NCBI RefSeq assembly: GCF_000172175.1 | Contig: NZ_ABJL02000008.1 | Span: 186,001 to 250,000, forward strand | DNA: 64,000 nucleotides | Direction of reading: 5' to 3' | From: Bacteroides intestinalis DSM 17393 | GTDB taxonomy: Bacteria; Bacteroidota; Bacteroidia; Bacteroidales; Bacteroidaceae | Shown: one piece after another, positions 14,921-24,253 of the stretch | How the letters are laid out: each line of letters starts with the position of its first letter | Numbering within the stretch: position 1 is the first letter of the stretch | Position numbers and translations under genes: made by a program | Notes under the pieces: generated by a model | Told to the model about the DNA's origin: nothing | What the model saw: the letters and a program-made list of their open reading frames with translations, nothing else | Database searches by the model: none

Positions 14921-16710
14921 ATATTTAAATGTTTTTTTTCTCTATGCGACTCTTTTTTCACTAATTTGGTAATACGCGGCTATATTCCTCGTATATTGCG
15001 TCATAATTGTTCTGATAAGAATACATATAATGCGTGCAGTCCCTCCCTTTCCTGCTTTTAGTAGTTTAGCACACATTTTTTTGATATTAAAAGCTATAGC
15101 AAAGAAAGCAAAGTCCATCGTAACCTTGTCTTCTCCTTTATGTCTGAACCGGCGGTATGCCATGTTGTATTTCATTTGTCCAAACACAGCTTCCGGTTCT
15201 ATACACCTCCTGCCTCTATGCTTGATACCTTCCTCTGAGAGCAATTTTTCCCGTGCCTGCCGTTTGTATTGGTTTAACCGGTGATTGACTTCTATAATAC
15301 GATTTCCCTGGGCTTTAAAGCAACTGCCACGCAAAGGACAACCCTCGCAATTTTGTGCTTTATAACGTGCACTTTCGGTGATGTATCCGCTTGCAGTTTT
15401 GTCACGTCTGGTCCCTATACGGTTCATGCGCTGCCCCATAGGGCAAACGTAATAATCCTCTTCTGTATTGTAATGGAGACTTTCCGCATGGAACGGATTG
15501 GGAGTATAACGGGGACGCTGTTCTTTATGGAAGAAGTTATACTTGACAAAGGCTTCTATCCCGTTCTCCTGCATGAACCGGTAATTTTCTTCTGAGCCGT
15601 AACCGGAGTCTGCCACCCCGACAGCGGGTAAGCGGTTATAGCGATGTTGGAAGGAGTGGAAGAAAGGAATGAGCGTCAGTGTATCGGTAGGGTTGGGAAA
15701 CAGTCGGAAGTCTATGAGAAATTGTTTTTCAGTACCTATTTGCAAATTATATCCGGGCTGGTCTGCCCGTCTCATGGCGTCTCTTTCATACGCATGAATG
15801 TGGCATCAGGATCAGTCTTGGAATAGGAATTACGTTCTCCAAGAGTGTCAAGATGATTGTCGTATTCCATCAGCTTGTCACGATACCCTTCAAGTTCCTT
15901 GAGCTGTTTCTTCTTTTCGCGCAGGGCTTTCTTTTGTTCCTTATCCTTTGTCGCAGGCTGGTGTTCTAGGACTTCTTTAAGTTCATCCACTATGTCAGAG
16001 AGCATGGCGGGAGTGAATTGGGCGGGTGTGTCTTTTACGGAGTTCTCTTGTGCAATGGCTTCGTCCACCTGTTCCAGAAGGATACGAATCTTGTCCAGCA
16101 ACTTCGTGCGGTGCTTTTCAACACTCTTGCGCCAGACAAAAGTATATTTGTTGGCTTTGGATTCAATCTTAGTGCCGTCGATATACTCCACCTCAAGACT
16201 GATGAAACCTTTGTCGGCAAGGACAAGAACTAACTGGGTGAATACATTATTTATCTCCTCCTTTACACGGTTACGAAAACGATTGATGGTGATAAAATCC
16301 GGATGCTCATTACCGGCAAGCCAGATATAATGAATGTCACGCAAGAGAAGCTTCTCTATTTTACGGCACGAATAGATATTATTCATGTAGGCGTAGATAA
16401 TTACCTTAAGCATCATTTTAGGATGATAAGGACAGCGGCCGGTTTCTTTATAAAGTTTATTGAAACCTTCAAGATGGAGAGTATCAACAACTGTGTTAAC
16501 TATGCGAACCGGGTCGTTCGACGCAATGTTTTCATCAATTCTTTGAGGAAAAAGAACGGTTTGGTTGGGAATGTAAGGACGAAAATGTAACTTTGCCATA
16601 ACGAAATACTTTATGCCTAAAGATACAAAAACTTTGGGGAATAGCAAAGCCCGGGCTTGCGAAAGTCTGGGCTTTGTGCATAAAAAAGGTTGTGCCAGAG
16701 TTTTGACACA
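14889..16710 (-). mobile_element. IS1182-family-like insertion sequence, transposase frameshifted
   Basis: About 1.82 kb. Both ends start TGTGTCAAAACT and continue nnGGCACA (14889 onward on +, 16710 backward on -), giving imperfect terminal inverted repeats of about 20 bp. Each end can itself fold (TGTGTC with GGCACA). The interior is one transposase gene on the minus strand, broken once. The family assignment rests on transposase length (over 550 residues if joined) and its DDE-type domains. No direct target duplication is visible. Confidence 0.75.
14942..16599 (-). pseudogene. IS1182-type DDE transposase, split by -1 frameshift
   Basis: The N-terminal half runs from ATG 16599 (MAKLHFRPYIPNQ) to a stop at 15772. 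It holds the DUF772 domain (DENIASNDPVRIVNTVVD, YHPKMMLKVIIYAYMNN, TINRFRNRV) and a catalytic-type EYIDGTKIESKANKY. The second half (15775-14942) carries GVADSGYGSEENYRF, the YYVCPMGQRMNR zinc-ribbon-like segment and CIEPEAVFGQMKYNMAYRRF with the last acidic catalytic residue. The halves join after MRMKE by regaining one G, so a 1-nt deletion (or a -1 frameshift at the ATGA overlap) separates them. Without frameshifting the element should be immobile. Confidence 0.82.
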
Positions 16711-16754
16711 TTTACTTTTTTGTTTCTATACCTATTTATATGGATAATATCTCT

Positions 16755-16762
16755 TATTTTTG
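16755..16762 (+). promoter_or_regulatory. -7 element of the DUF362-ferredoxin gene
   Basis: TATTTTTG, consensus match, 27 bp before the start codon and only 45 bp beyond the right end of the insertion sequence. No -33 TTG occurs at the expected spacing. Confidence 0.5.
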
Positions 16763-16789
16763 CACATATTATAACTATAAATAGGTAAT

Positions 16790-17911
16790 ATGGAAACATC
16801 AAAAGTCTACTACACAGACCTGCGTACCTCTCCTACTTCCAATCTTCTGGATAAGATGGAGCGCCTGGTAAAGCGGGCAGGTATTGAACAACTACCCTTA
16901 AAAGACAGTTTTGTCGCTATCAAGATTCACTTCGGTGAACCGGGAAACCTTGCTTATCTTCGCCCGAACTATGCGGCTCGCATGGCAAATCTATTGCGGA
17001 ACAATGGTGCGAAACCTTTCTTGACGGACTGTAACACACTATATTCAGGCCGTCGTGCCAATGCCGTCGATCATCTGCAAAGTGCAATGGAAAATGGTTA
17101 TAATCCTATATCCGCCCAATGTCAGGTCATCATCGGAGATGGTTTGAAAGGTACGGATTGCCGGGAAATTCCCTTAAACGGTGAATATTGTGCCGCCCCT
17201 AAGATTGGCACTGCCATAGCCGATGCGGATATCATCATCAGCATGAACCACTTTAAGGGACACGAACAAGCCGGCTTTGGCGGAGCTTTAAAGAATCTGG
17301 GCATGGGTTGTGCCAGCGTAGCCGGAAAACTGGAACTGCATTCGGCCTCTCAACCCAAAATAGATACAGAAAATTGCATCGGCTGCAATATCTGCGTGAA
17401 GCACTGTGCACACGACGCCGTACATCTGAATGCAGGACGCAAAGCGGAAATAGATTATGCGAAATGCGTAGGTTGCGGACAGTGTGTCGCTTTGTGCCAG
17501 TATGATGGCGCCATCATGGGCGACGAAGATACGTCCGAACGCTTAAACTACAAAATCGCCGAATATTCACTGGCCGTAGTGAAAGATAAGCCCAATTTCC
17601 ACATCAGTTTTATAATGAATGTATCTCCGGAATGTGACTGTTGGAATCATAATGACGCCGCCATTGTCCCTGACCTTGGTATTCTGGCTTCTACAGACCC
17701 GGTGGCTCTGGATAAAGCATGCGCGGATATGGTCATCCAAGCTCCCATATTGCACACGGGTAACCGCCTTTCTGCCGGACATGAGCACGATGATTTGTGC
17801 GGTCATGACAAGTTCCACATGATGCACCCGGATACGGACTGGCTGGCTGGATTGCGCCATGCGGAAAAGATCGGATTGGGCAATATGCAATATGAATTGG
17901 TGAAGATTTAA
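16790..17911 (+). CDS. DUF362 protein with two 4Fe-4S clusters
   Basis: 373 residues. The DUF362 domain (SFVAIKIHFGEPGNLAYLRP, FLTDCNTLYSGRR, SMNHFKGHEQAGFGGALKNL) is interrupted by a bacterial ferredoxin insert with two full cluster motifs, CIGCNICVKHC and CVGCGQCVALC (about residues 195-235). The domain ends with the ILASTDPVALDKACADM segment. No signal peptide, so a cytoplasmic electron-transfer protein. The reaction is unknown. A second, exported DUF362 protein and a membrane polyferredoxin lie just downstream (18-21.5 kb), suggesting a shared redox pathway. Confidence 0.85.
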   Translation: METSKVYYTDLRTSPTSNLLDKMERLVKRAGIEQLPLKDSFVAIKIHFGEPGNLAYLRPNYAARMANLLRNNGAKPFLTDCNTLYSGRRANAVDHLQSAMENGYNPISAQCQVIIGDGLKGTDCREIPLNGEYCAAPKIGTAIADADIIISMNHFKGHEQAGFGGALKNLGMGCASVAGKLELHSASQPKIDTENCIGCNICVKHCAHDAVHLNAGRKAEIDYAKCVGCGQCVALCQYDGAIMGDEDTSERLNYKIAEYSLAVVKDKPNFHISFIMNVSPECDCWNHNDAAIVPDLGILASTDPVALDKACADMVIQAPILHTGNRLSAGHEHDDLCGHDKFHMMHPDTDWLAGLRHAEKIGLGNMQYELVKI

Positions 17912-18006
17912 ACCTTTTCCGTCCAAAAGAGTCTTAATACAAACATACCGATACAAAACTTGTAAGGATTGGGACAAATCTTCAAACAAAATGAGCGTTC
18001 ATCTCC

Positions 18007-18014
18007 TACTTTTG
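18007..18014 (+). promoter_or_regulatory. -7 element of the ECF S / redox operon
   Basis: TACTTTTG, consensus match, 50 bp before the start codon at 18064. It suggests the four genes at 18064-21513 form their own transcript, separate from the upstream DUF362-ferredoxin gene. Confidence 0.5.
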
Positions 18015-18063
18015 TATCTTGAAGAAACATAATAATAACAAATTAAAATCTAATCATTGAATA

Positions 18064-18573
18064 ATGGAAACATCTGCTAAACTCTACTCTTTGTCGTTCA
18101 GTAACGTGAAGACCTATTTGTTTGCATTCTTATTTATTGCAGGAAATATAGCATTGCCGCAGCTTTGTCATCTGGTTCCCGCGGGTGGACCGACTTTGCT
18201 GCCTATCTATTTCTTTACACTGATTGCCGCCTATAAATTCGGTTTTCGTGTAGGACTGCTTACGGCTTTACTTTCTCCGGTGATTAATCATTTACTGTTT
18301 GGCATGCCCGCTGCTGCCGCATTGCCTGTGTTGCTTATAAAATCCGGTTTGCTTGCAGGAGCTGCTGCATTTGCCGCACGATATACAAAGAAAATATCCT
18401 TAGTTGCATTGCTTAGTGTGATTCTTGCTTACCAGGTGATAGGCACTGCTTTTGAATGGGCGATATGTGGTAACTTTTTCCTCGCTGTACAAGATTTCCG
18501 TATCGGTATTCCGGGTATGCTGATCCAGTGGTTCGGTGGTTACGCTCTGCTGAAAGCTATTTCCAAACTTTAA
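18064..18573 (+). CDS. ECF transporter S component
   Basis: 169 residues with five or six membrane helices (YLFAFLFIAGNIALPQLCHL, LLPIYFFTLIAAYKFGF, VGLLTALLSPVINHLLFGMP, ALPVLLIKSGLLAGAAAFAA, ALLSVILAYQVIGTAFEW). This is the layout of a substrate-binding S subunit of energy-coupling-factor vitamin transporters. No EcfA/EcfT genes are nearby, so it would use a shared energising module or work alone. First gene of a tight operon with a phosphoribosyltransferase 24 bp later, which may point to a nucleobase-like ligand; that is inference only. Confidence 0.78.
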   Translation: METSAKLYSLSFSNVKTYLFAFLFIAGNIALPQLCHLVPAGGPTLLPIYFFTLIAAYKFGFRVGLLTALLSPVINHLLFGMPAAAALPVLLIKSGLLAGAAAFAARYTKKISLVALLSVILAYQVIGTAFEWAICGNFFLAVQDFRIGIPGMLIQWFGGYALLKAISKL

Positions 18574-18597
18574 TAATAGACTATCTCCCATAACAAT

Positions 18598-18993
18598 ATG
18601 GCAAAAACAATGGAAGAAGTGCTGGAACGCTTCCGCACAATTGAATTCCACGATGACTTTGATATGATCGTGGCTATTGCTAATGGCGGTATCGTTCCCG
18701 CAGGTATCATCAACCAGCGATTGCAAAAAGAAGTGCATCTGTTACGTATCAATTTACGGGATGAATACCAGCATCCGAAGTACGATGTACCCCAGTTGCT
18801 CGCTCCGGTTGACTTTGATTTTAAAGATAAAAGTATTTTATTGGTAGATGACCGTATTAAGACAGGATCTACCATTCGTCTGGCGTGCGAATTACTGAAG
18901 GAGGCACGTCTGATAAAAACATTCGCAGTCAATGGTACGGCAGATTATGCCTTGTTTGACGAGACGTGTTTTAAGTTCCCGTGGATACTATAA
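18598..18993 (+). CDS. phosphoribosyltransferase
   Basis: 131-residue type I phosphoribosyltransferase fold. The PRPP-binding loop is SILLVDDRIKTGSTIRLA (residues about 80-97), and the early IVAIANGGIVPAGII matches the pyrophosphate loop. The acidic/basic pattern resembles small hypoxanthine- or xanthine-type PRTs, but the base specificity cannot be read from the hood sequence. Sits between the ECF S component and the exported DUF362 protein. Confidence 0.85.
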   Translation: MAKTMEEVLERFRTIEFHDDFDMIVAIANGGIVPAGIINQRLQKEVHLLRINLRDEYQHPKYDVPQLLAPVDFDFKDKSILLVDDRIKTGSTIRLACELLKEARLIKTFAVNGTADYALFDETCFKFPWIL

Positions 18994-19032
18994 GTAATTA
19001 ATAATTAGCAATTAATAATTTGAAAAGGACCT

Positions 19033-19968
19033 ATGGATAGAAGGGATTTCTTAAAGACTCTGGCGGTAACGGGTGCGGTGGTGACCGTACAGCGTTCCGA
19101 AGCAATGGACATACTGGCGCAAAAGTTGACAAATGCTGGCGGTGGTAAGGTGGATCTGGTAGCTGTGATGGGTGGAGAACCGGAAGCGATGTTCCGGCGT
19201 GCTATCACAGAAATGGGTGGTATGAAGCAGTTTATCAAACCGGGACAAAAGGTAGTGGTTAAACCCAATATCGGTTGGGACAAAGTACCTGAACTGGCTG
19301 GTAATACAAATCCGAAGCTGGTTGCGGAAATTGTAAAGCAATGTCTTGCCGCAGGCGCCAAGGAGGTTACGGTATTTGATCATACCTGTGATGACTGGCA
19401 GAAGTGTTACAAAAACAGCGGCATTGAAGAAGCTGCCAAAGCTGCGGGTGCCAAGGTTATGCCGGCTCATCTGGAAAGCTACTACAAACCAGTCTCATTG
19501 CCCAAAGGTGTACGCATGAAAAGTGCCAAGGTACACGAAGCCATTCTGAATAGTGATGTATGGATCAATGTACCCATTCTGAAAAACCATGGAGGTGCCA
19601 ATTTGACGATTTCCATGAAGAATCACATGGGTATTGTCTGGGATCGCGGTTTCTTCCATTCCAACGACTTACAACAATGTATTGCCGATATCTGTACAAT
19701 GGATAAGAAAGCAGTGCTGAATGTAGTGGATGCCTATCGCATTTTGAAAACGAATGGCCCGCGCGGACGTTCTGCTTCGGATGTGGTATTGACCAAAGGA
19801 TTATTTATTTCACAAGATATCGTGGCTGTAGATACAGCTGCCACCAAATTCTTTAACCAAGTTCGCGAAATGCCGCTTGAAAGCGTGGCTCACCTTGCTA
19901 ACGGGCAGGCATTGAAAATTGGAACGATGGATTTGGATAAGTTGAATGTGAAGCGTATCAGGCTTTAA
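19033..19968 (+). CDS. exported DUF362 protein (Tat signal)
   Basis: 311 residues starting with a twin-arginine signal (DRRDFLKTLAVTGAVVTVQ). The mature DUF362 domain follows: QKVVVKPNIGWDKVPEL, VFDHTCDDWQKCYKNSG, ILKNHGGANLTISMKNHMG, and the closing FISQDIVAVDTAATKFF. Unlike the 16790 paralogue it has no ferredoxin insert. A folded, Tat-exported partner next to a membrane polyferredoxin suggests electrons are passed across or at the membrane. Substrate unknown. Confidence 0.85.
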   Translation: MDRRDFLKTLAVTGAVVTVQRSEAMDILAQKLTNAGGGKVDLVAVMGGEPEAMFRRAITEMGGMKQFIKPGQKVVVKPNIGWDKVPELAGNTNPKLVAEIVKQCLAAGAKEVTVFDHTCDDWQKCYKNSGIEEAAKAAGAKVMPAHLESYYKPVSLPKGVRMKSAKVHEAILNSDVWINVPILKNHGGANLTISMKNHMGIVWDRGFFHSNDLQQCIADICTMDKKAVLNVVDAYRILKTNGPRGRSASDVVLTKGLFISQDIVAVDTAATKFFNQVREMPLESVAHLANGQALKIGTMDLDKLNVKRIRL

Positions 19969-19995
19969 TTCAGGCTATATAAAGTATACACACTT

Positions 19996-21513
19996 ATGTT
20001 GAGAAAAGCACGTATTATACTGTCCGTTGTCATCTTCGGGCTGATAACTTTTTATTTTCTGGATTTTGCGGAAATATTGCCAAATAGTTTCCACAGACTG
20101 GCGCATATACAGTTTGTACCGGCATTGATGTCACTCAGTTTTATCATCCTGGTAGTACTGGTACTGATTACCTTGTTATTGGGACGTATCTATTGCTCTA
20201 CAATTTGCCCAATGGGTATCTTTCAGGACATAGTGACCTGGATTTCTAAAAAAACGGCAAAGAAAAAGAAACGTTTCCGCTATTCGCCTGCCAAGAATAT
20301 GCTGCGTTGGGGAGTATTGGGTGTAACAGCAATAGCTTTTCTTTTTGGATTTACGGTCATTTTAGGTCTGCTCGATCCTTACAGCGCTTTCGGACGTATG
20401 ACGGTCAATGTGTTTAAACCCGTGTATATGTTAGGAAACAATTTGCTGGAAAGTATATTTTCAAGTTTCAATAACTATACCTTCTATCAGGTGGATGCTT
20501 CTCTCCTGAGTATCTCGTCCTTTATTATCGGACTGTTGACGTTTTTGGTAATTGGTTTTCTGGCATGGAAATACGGGCGTACCTGGTGCAACACAATATG
20601 CCCGGTAGGCACGTTACTCGGCTTTCTGAGCCGCTACTCACTGTTTAAAGTACGTATCGATGCAGAAAAATGCAATCATTGCGGATTGTGTGCCACTAAA
20701 TGCAAAGCCTCATGTATCAATAGCCCGGAACAAACCATTGACTACAGCCGTTGCATAGATTGCTTTGATTGTTTGGGTGAGTGTCGCCAGAATGCACTTA
20801 GCTATACCATTTCCTTTAAAACCAAGAAACAGGTGACTGACGCTTCCAAACGCCGCTTTTTGCTTGCCGGGCTGACAACTGCCGCCGCAACTCCCAAAGT
20901 AATGGCGCAAGCTCAGAATGTAGCTGCGGCTGCAGCCGGAATGAAAAGTGATAAACGCCAGACACCTATAACGCCGCCGGGATCTGTCAGTCAGGAACAT
21001 TTTCAGGCACATTGCACTTCGTGCCACCTGTGTGTCAGTAAATGTCCCTCTCATGTATTGAAACCTGCTTTTATGGAGTATGGTTTAGGAGGAATGATGC
21101 AGCCGACCGTCTTCTTTGAAAAAGGTTTCTGCAATTTTGATTGTACTGTATGCGGGGATGTCTGTCCCAATGGAGCTATCCTGCCACTGACGAAAGCGCA
21201 AAAACACCTAACACAGATGGGCAAAGTTGTTTTCATCAAAGAGAATTGCATCGTCTATCGGGACGGTACCAGTTGCGGGGCTTGTTCGGAGCATTGCCCT
21301 ACGCAAGCTCTGTCTATGATTCCTTTCAAGGACGGGTTGACAATTCCTCATATTGATACGGAAATTTGTGTAGGTTGTGGCGGTTGTGAATACGTCTGCC
21401 CTGCCCGCCCTTTCCGCGCCGTATACATCGAAGGAAATGTCGTACAGCAAGATGCTAAACCCTTCACCGATAATCATCAGGAAGAAATTCAGGTAGATGA
21501 TTTCGGCTTTTGA
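19996..21513 (+). CDS. membrane polyferredoxin (NapH-like plus NapG-like fusion)
   Basis: 505 residues in two halves. The first ~235 have four or five membrane helices and the paired motifs GRIYCSTICPMG and GRTWCNTICPVG of the NapH/RnfB-like family, followed by clusters CNHCGLCATKC and CIDCFDCLGEC. At about residue 284 an internal SKRRFLLAGL stretch looks like a fossil twin-arginine signal. The second half is NapG-like, with CTSCHLCVSKCP, CTVCGDVCP, CGACSEHCP and CVGCGGCEYVCP, giving up to six clusters. It likely conducts electrons from the quinone pool or cytoplasm to a periplasmic acceptor; the exported DUF362 protein 27 bp upstream is the obvious partner. Confidence 0.85.
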   Translation: MLRKARIILSVVIFGLITFYFLDFAEILPNSFHRLAHIQFVPALMSLSFIILVVLVLITLLLGRIYCSTICPMGIFQDIVTWISKKTAKKKKRFRYSPAKNMLRWGVLGVTAIAFLFGFTVILGLLDPYSAFGRMTVNVFKPVYMLGNNLLESIFSSFNNYTFYQVDASLLSISSFIIGLLTFLVIGFLAWKYGRTWCNTICPVGTLLGFLSRYSLFKVRIDAEKCNHCGLCATKCKASCINSPEQTIDYSRCIDCFDCLGECRQNALSYTISFKTKKQVTDASKRRFLLAGLTTAAATPKVMAQAQNVAAAAAGMKSDKRQTPITPPGSVSQEHFQAHCTSCHLCVSKCPSHVLKPAFMEYGLGGMMQPTVFFEKGFCNFDCTVCGDVCPNGAILPLTKAQKHLTQMGKVVFIKENCIVYRDGTSCGACSEHCPTQALSMIPFKDGLTIPHIDTEICVGCGGCEYVCPARPFRAVYIEGNVVQQDAKPFTDNHQEEIQVDDFGF

Positions 21514-21676
21514 TTGAATATTTTCCCGATTCCCACTGACGCCTGTCTTCGATTGTATAAATTGGGGGCAGGCGTTGCTTTTTCTCTATACTTAGCACAT
21601 TTTTCTCCCTTTTTACTTTCAACCTACAATAAAATCACTAATTTCGTGGCGAACAAATATATGGTAGATTTTTTAC

Positions 21677-22510
21677 ATGGAGGCAACATCAAATAATTGG
21701 TTTACGAACAAATATCCTATAGGATATGCTTTGAGCGGTGGTTTTATCAAGGGTTTCGCGCATCTGGGCGTGATGCAGTCATTGTTGGAACATGACATCA
21801 AACCTAATATCCTTTCGGGAGTAAGCGCAGGGGCTTTGGCAGGTGTGTTTTATGCAGACGGTAACGAACCGCATAAAGTGCTGGATTATTTCTCCGGGCA
21901 TAAATTCCAGGACCTGACCAAATTAGTCATACCGAAAGTGGGATTGTTTGAGTTAGGCGAATTTATTGATTTCCTGAAAACCAATTTGAAAGCAAAGACG
22001 ATGGAAGAATTGCAAATACCTCTCATCATCACTGCAACCGACCTTGATCACGGACGTGTGGTGCATTTCCACAAAGGGAATATTGCCGAACGTGTGGCAG
22101 CTTCCTGCTGTATGCCTGTCCTCTTCTCTCCTGTAAAAATAGAAGGAACACATTATGTAGATGGTGGGGTATTTATGAACTTACCTGTATCTACCATCCG
22201 GCGTGTTTGCAGCAAAGTGGTGGCAGTAAATGTTAGTCCGCTACTGGCGCACAAATATAAGATGAATATTGTAAGTATTGCCATGCGTTCCTACCACTTC
22301 ATGTTCCGTGCCAATACATTCCCTGAACGGGAAAAAGCGGACTTATTAATAGAACCGTATAACCTGGAGGGATACAGCAATACTGAACTGGAAAAAGCAG
22401 AAGAGATCTTTATGCAGGGATACAATGCCGCTAACACTCTTCTGGATCAGTTGAAAGCGGATCAGGGAACCATCTGGAAAGATGAAAATAATTATCAAAT
22501 CATAAAATAA
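21677..22510 (+). CDS. patatin-like phospholipase
   Basis: 277-residue acyl hydrolase of the patatin/RssA type. The oxyanion glycine-rich loop ALSGGFIKGFAHLG, nucleophile elbow GVSAG (Ser about residue 51) and the catalytic Asp in VDGGVF (about residue 162) form the Ser-Asp dyad. No signal peptide, so it acts on cytoplasmic or inner-leaflet lipids. It lies 7 bp before the alpha-amylase gene and is probably cotranscribed, although no functional link is obvious. Confidence 0.9.
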   Translation: MEATSNNWFTNKYPIGYALSGGFIKGFAHLGVMQSLLEHDIKPNILSGVSAGALAGVFYADGNEPHKVLDYFSGHKFQDLTKLVIPKVGLFELGEFIDFLKTNLKAKTMEELQIPLIITATDLDHGRVVHFHKGNIAERVAASCCMPVLFSPVKIEGTHYVDGGVFMNLPVSTIRRVCSKVVAVNVSPLLAHKYKMNIVSIAMRSYHFMFRANTFPEREKADLLIEPYNLEGYSNTELEKAEEIFMQGYNAANTLLDQLKADQGTIWKDENNYQIIK

Positions 22511-22517
22511 AAATAGA

Positions 22518-24215
22518 ATGGGGAAAGATGAAAAAATGATTATCTATCAAGTGTTTACGCGCTTGTTTGGTAACAATCATAATCACTGCATCAATAACGG
22601 GAACATAACGGAAAACGGATGCGGTAAAATGGCGGACTTTACAGCCAAGGCACTCAATGAAATAAAGAAGTTGGGAGCCACCCATATTTGGTATACCGGT
22701 ATCATAGAACATGCCACGCAAACGGATTATCGCCGTTACAACATACGTCCCGATCATCCGGCTATTGTTAAGGGAAAAGCAGGCTCTCCTTATGCCATCA
22801 AGGATTATTATGACGTGGATCCGGACTTGGCAAACGATGTACAGGAACGTATGAAGGAATTTGAAAATCTGGTACAACGTACTCATCGTAGCGGTCTGAA
22901 AGTCATTATTGATTTTGTTCCGAATCATGTTGCCCGCCAATATCATTCGGATGCACAACCTGACGGAACTTCACAGTTGGGTGCAAATGATGATCCTAAT
23001 TACGCTTTCAGCCCATATAATAATTTTTACTATATCCCTCAATCCGAATTGCACGGTCAGTTTGATATGAAAGGATCGGCTGCGGAACCTTATAAAGAAT
23101 GTCCTGCCAAGGCTACGGGGAACAATCGTTTCGATGCTTATCCCAATATCACCGACTGGTACGAAACCGTGAAACTGAATTATGGAGTGGACTATCAGAA
23201 TGGTGGAACCTGTCACTTCAATCCCACTCCGGACACCTGGACAAAGATGCTGGATATCCTTCTTTTCTGGGCAGACAAGAATATTGACGGTTTTCGTTGT
23301 GATATGGCGGAAATGGTTCCGGTTGAGTTCTGGGAATGGGTGATTCCACAAGTGAAAGAGAAGCATCCTGATTTGTTATTCATTGCAGAGGTTTATAATC
23401 CGGCAGAATATCAGAATTACTTATTCCGCGGAAAATTTGATTATCTATATGATAAGGTAGGGCTTTATGATACGCTTCGCAATGTGATTTGCGGCTATGA
23501 TTCGGCTATGGCCATTACCCGTTCCTGGCAAAGTCTGGGTGGCATCGAGAAACGGATGATGAATTTCCTGGAGAACCATGACGAACAGCGCATTGCTTCT
23601 GATTTCTTCGCCGGAAATCCGCGTAAAGCCATTCCGGGATTGATTGTTTCAGCTTGTATGAATACCAATCCGATGATGATTTATTTCGGGCAAGAATTCG
23701 GTGAACTGGGCATGGATAGTGAAGGTTTCAGTGGCAGAGACGGGCGTACCACTATTTTTGATTATTGGAGCGTGGATACCATTCGTCGCTGGCGGAATGG
23801 TGGGAAGTTCGATGGCAAGATGCTGACGGAAGACCAAAAACACATCTATAGTATCTACCAACGCATCCTGACGCTTTGCAACAAAGAAAAAGCAATCACT
23901 GAAGGAGAATTCTTCGATCTGATGTATGCCAACACAAATGGCTGGCGCTTCAATGAGCATAAGCAATACACATTCTTGCGCAAAGCTGGAAAAGAATTGT
24001 TGTTCATTATCGTGAACTTTGACCACATTTCAGTAGATGTAGCTATCAATGTGCCTTCTCATGCCTTTGACTTCCTGCAAATACCGCAGATGGATATTTA
24101 TCCGGCAGTAGATTTGTTAACCGGAAAGACGGAAAGTATTAGTTTGCTGCCTTATAAGGCTACGGAAATCTCAGTAGAGGGATACAGTGGAAAGATGTTG
24201 AAAATCAAGCTATAA
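22518..24215 (+). CDS. GH13 alpha-amylase family glycoside hydrolase
   Basis: 565-residue (beta/alpha)8 enzyme without signal peptide, so intracellular alpha-glucan processing. The GH13 motifs are in order: VIIDFVPNHVAR, GFRCDMAE (nucleophile Asp about 260), FIAEVYN (acid/base Glu about 290), and FLENHDEQR (stabilising Asp about 354). The C-terminal beta domain follows (FLRKAGKELLFIIVNF). GlgB lies 1.7 kb downstream. Together they suggest maltodextrin or glycogen breakdown and remodelling. The exact bond specificity cannot be decided. Confidence 0.9.
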   Translation: MGKDEKMIIYQVFTRLFGNNHNHCINNGNITENGCGKMADFTAKALNEIKKLGATHIWYTGIIEHATQTDYRRYNIRPDHPAIVKGKAGSPYAIKDYYDVDPDLANDVQERMKEFENLVQRTHRSGLKVIIDFVPNHVARQYHSDAQPDGTSQLGANDDPNYAFSPYNNFYYIPQSELHGQFDMKGSAAEPYKECPAKATGNNRFDAYPNITDWYETVKLNYGVDYQNGGTCHFNPTPDTWTKMLDILLFWADKNIDGFRCDMAEMVPVEFWEWVIPQVKEKHPDLLFIAEVYNPAEYQNYLFRGKFDYLYDKVGLYDTLRNVICGYDSAMAITRSWQSLGGIEKRMMNFLENHDEQRIASDFFAGNPRKAIPGLIVSACMNTNPMMIYFGQEFGELGMDSEGFSGRDGRTTIFDYWSVDTIRRWRNGGKFDGKMLTEDQKHIYSIYQRILTLCNKEKAITEGEFFDLMYANTNGWRFNEHKQYTFLRKAGKELLFIIVNFDHISVDVAINVPSHAFDFLQIPQMDIYPAVDLLTGKTESISLLPYKATEISVEGYSGKMLKIKL

Positions 24216-24225
24216 TAAGATTTCT

Positions 24226-24253
24226 ACCACGGAGTTCTGTTCTACTCCGTGGT
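24226..24253. terminator. hairpin between convergent genes
   Basis: ACCACGGAGT (24226-24235) pairs with ACTCCGTGGT (24244-24253). It terminates the amylase transcript and overlaps the last codons of the minus-strand gene. Confidence 0.7.

Noticed and set aside
15772..15775. Programmed -1 frameshift joining the two transposase halves
   Set aside because: The sequence at the overlap (AAAGAGACGCCATGA) is not a classical slippery heptamer, and related IS1182 transposases are single frames; a 1-nt deletion is simpler.
21514..21696. 60-codon open frame after the polyferredoxin gene
   Set aside because: No family signal; it overlaps the start of the patatin gene in another frame and looks like intergenic sequence.
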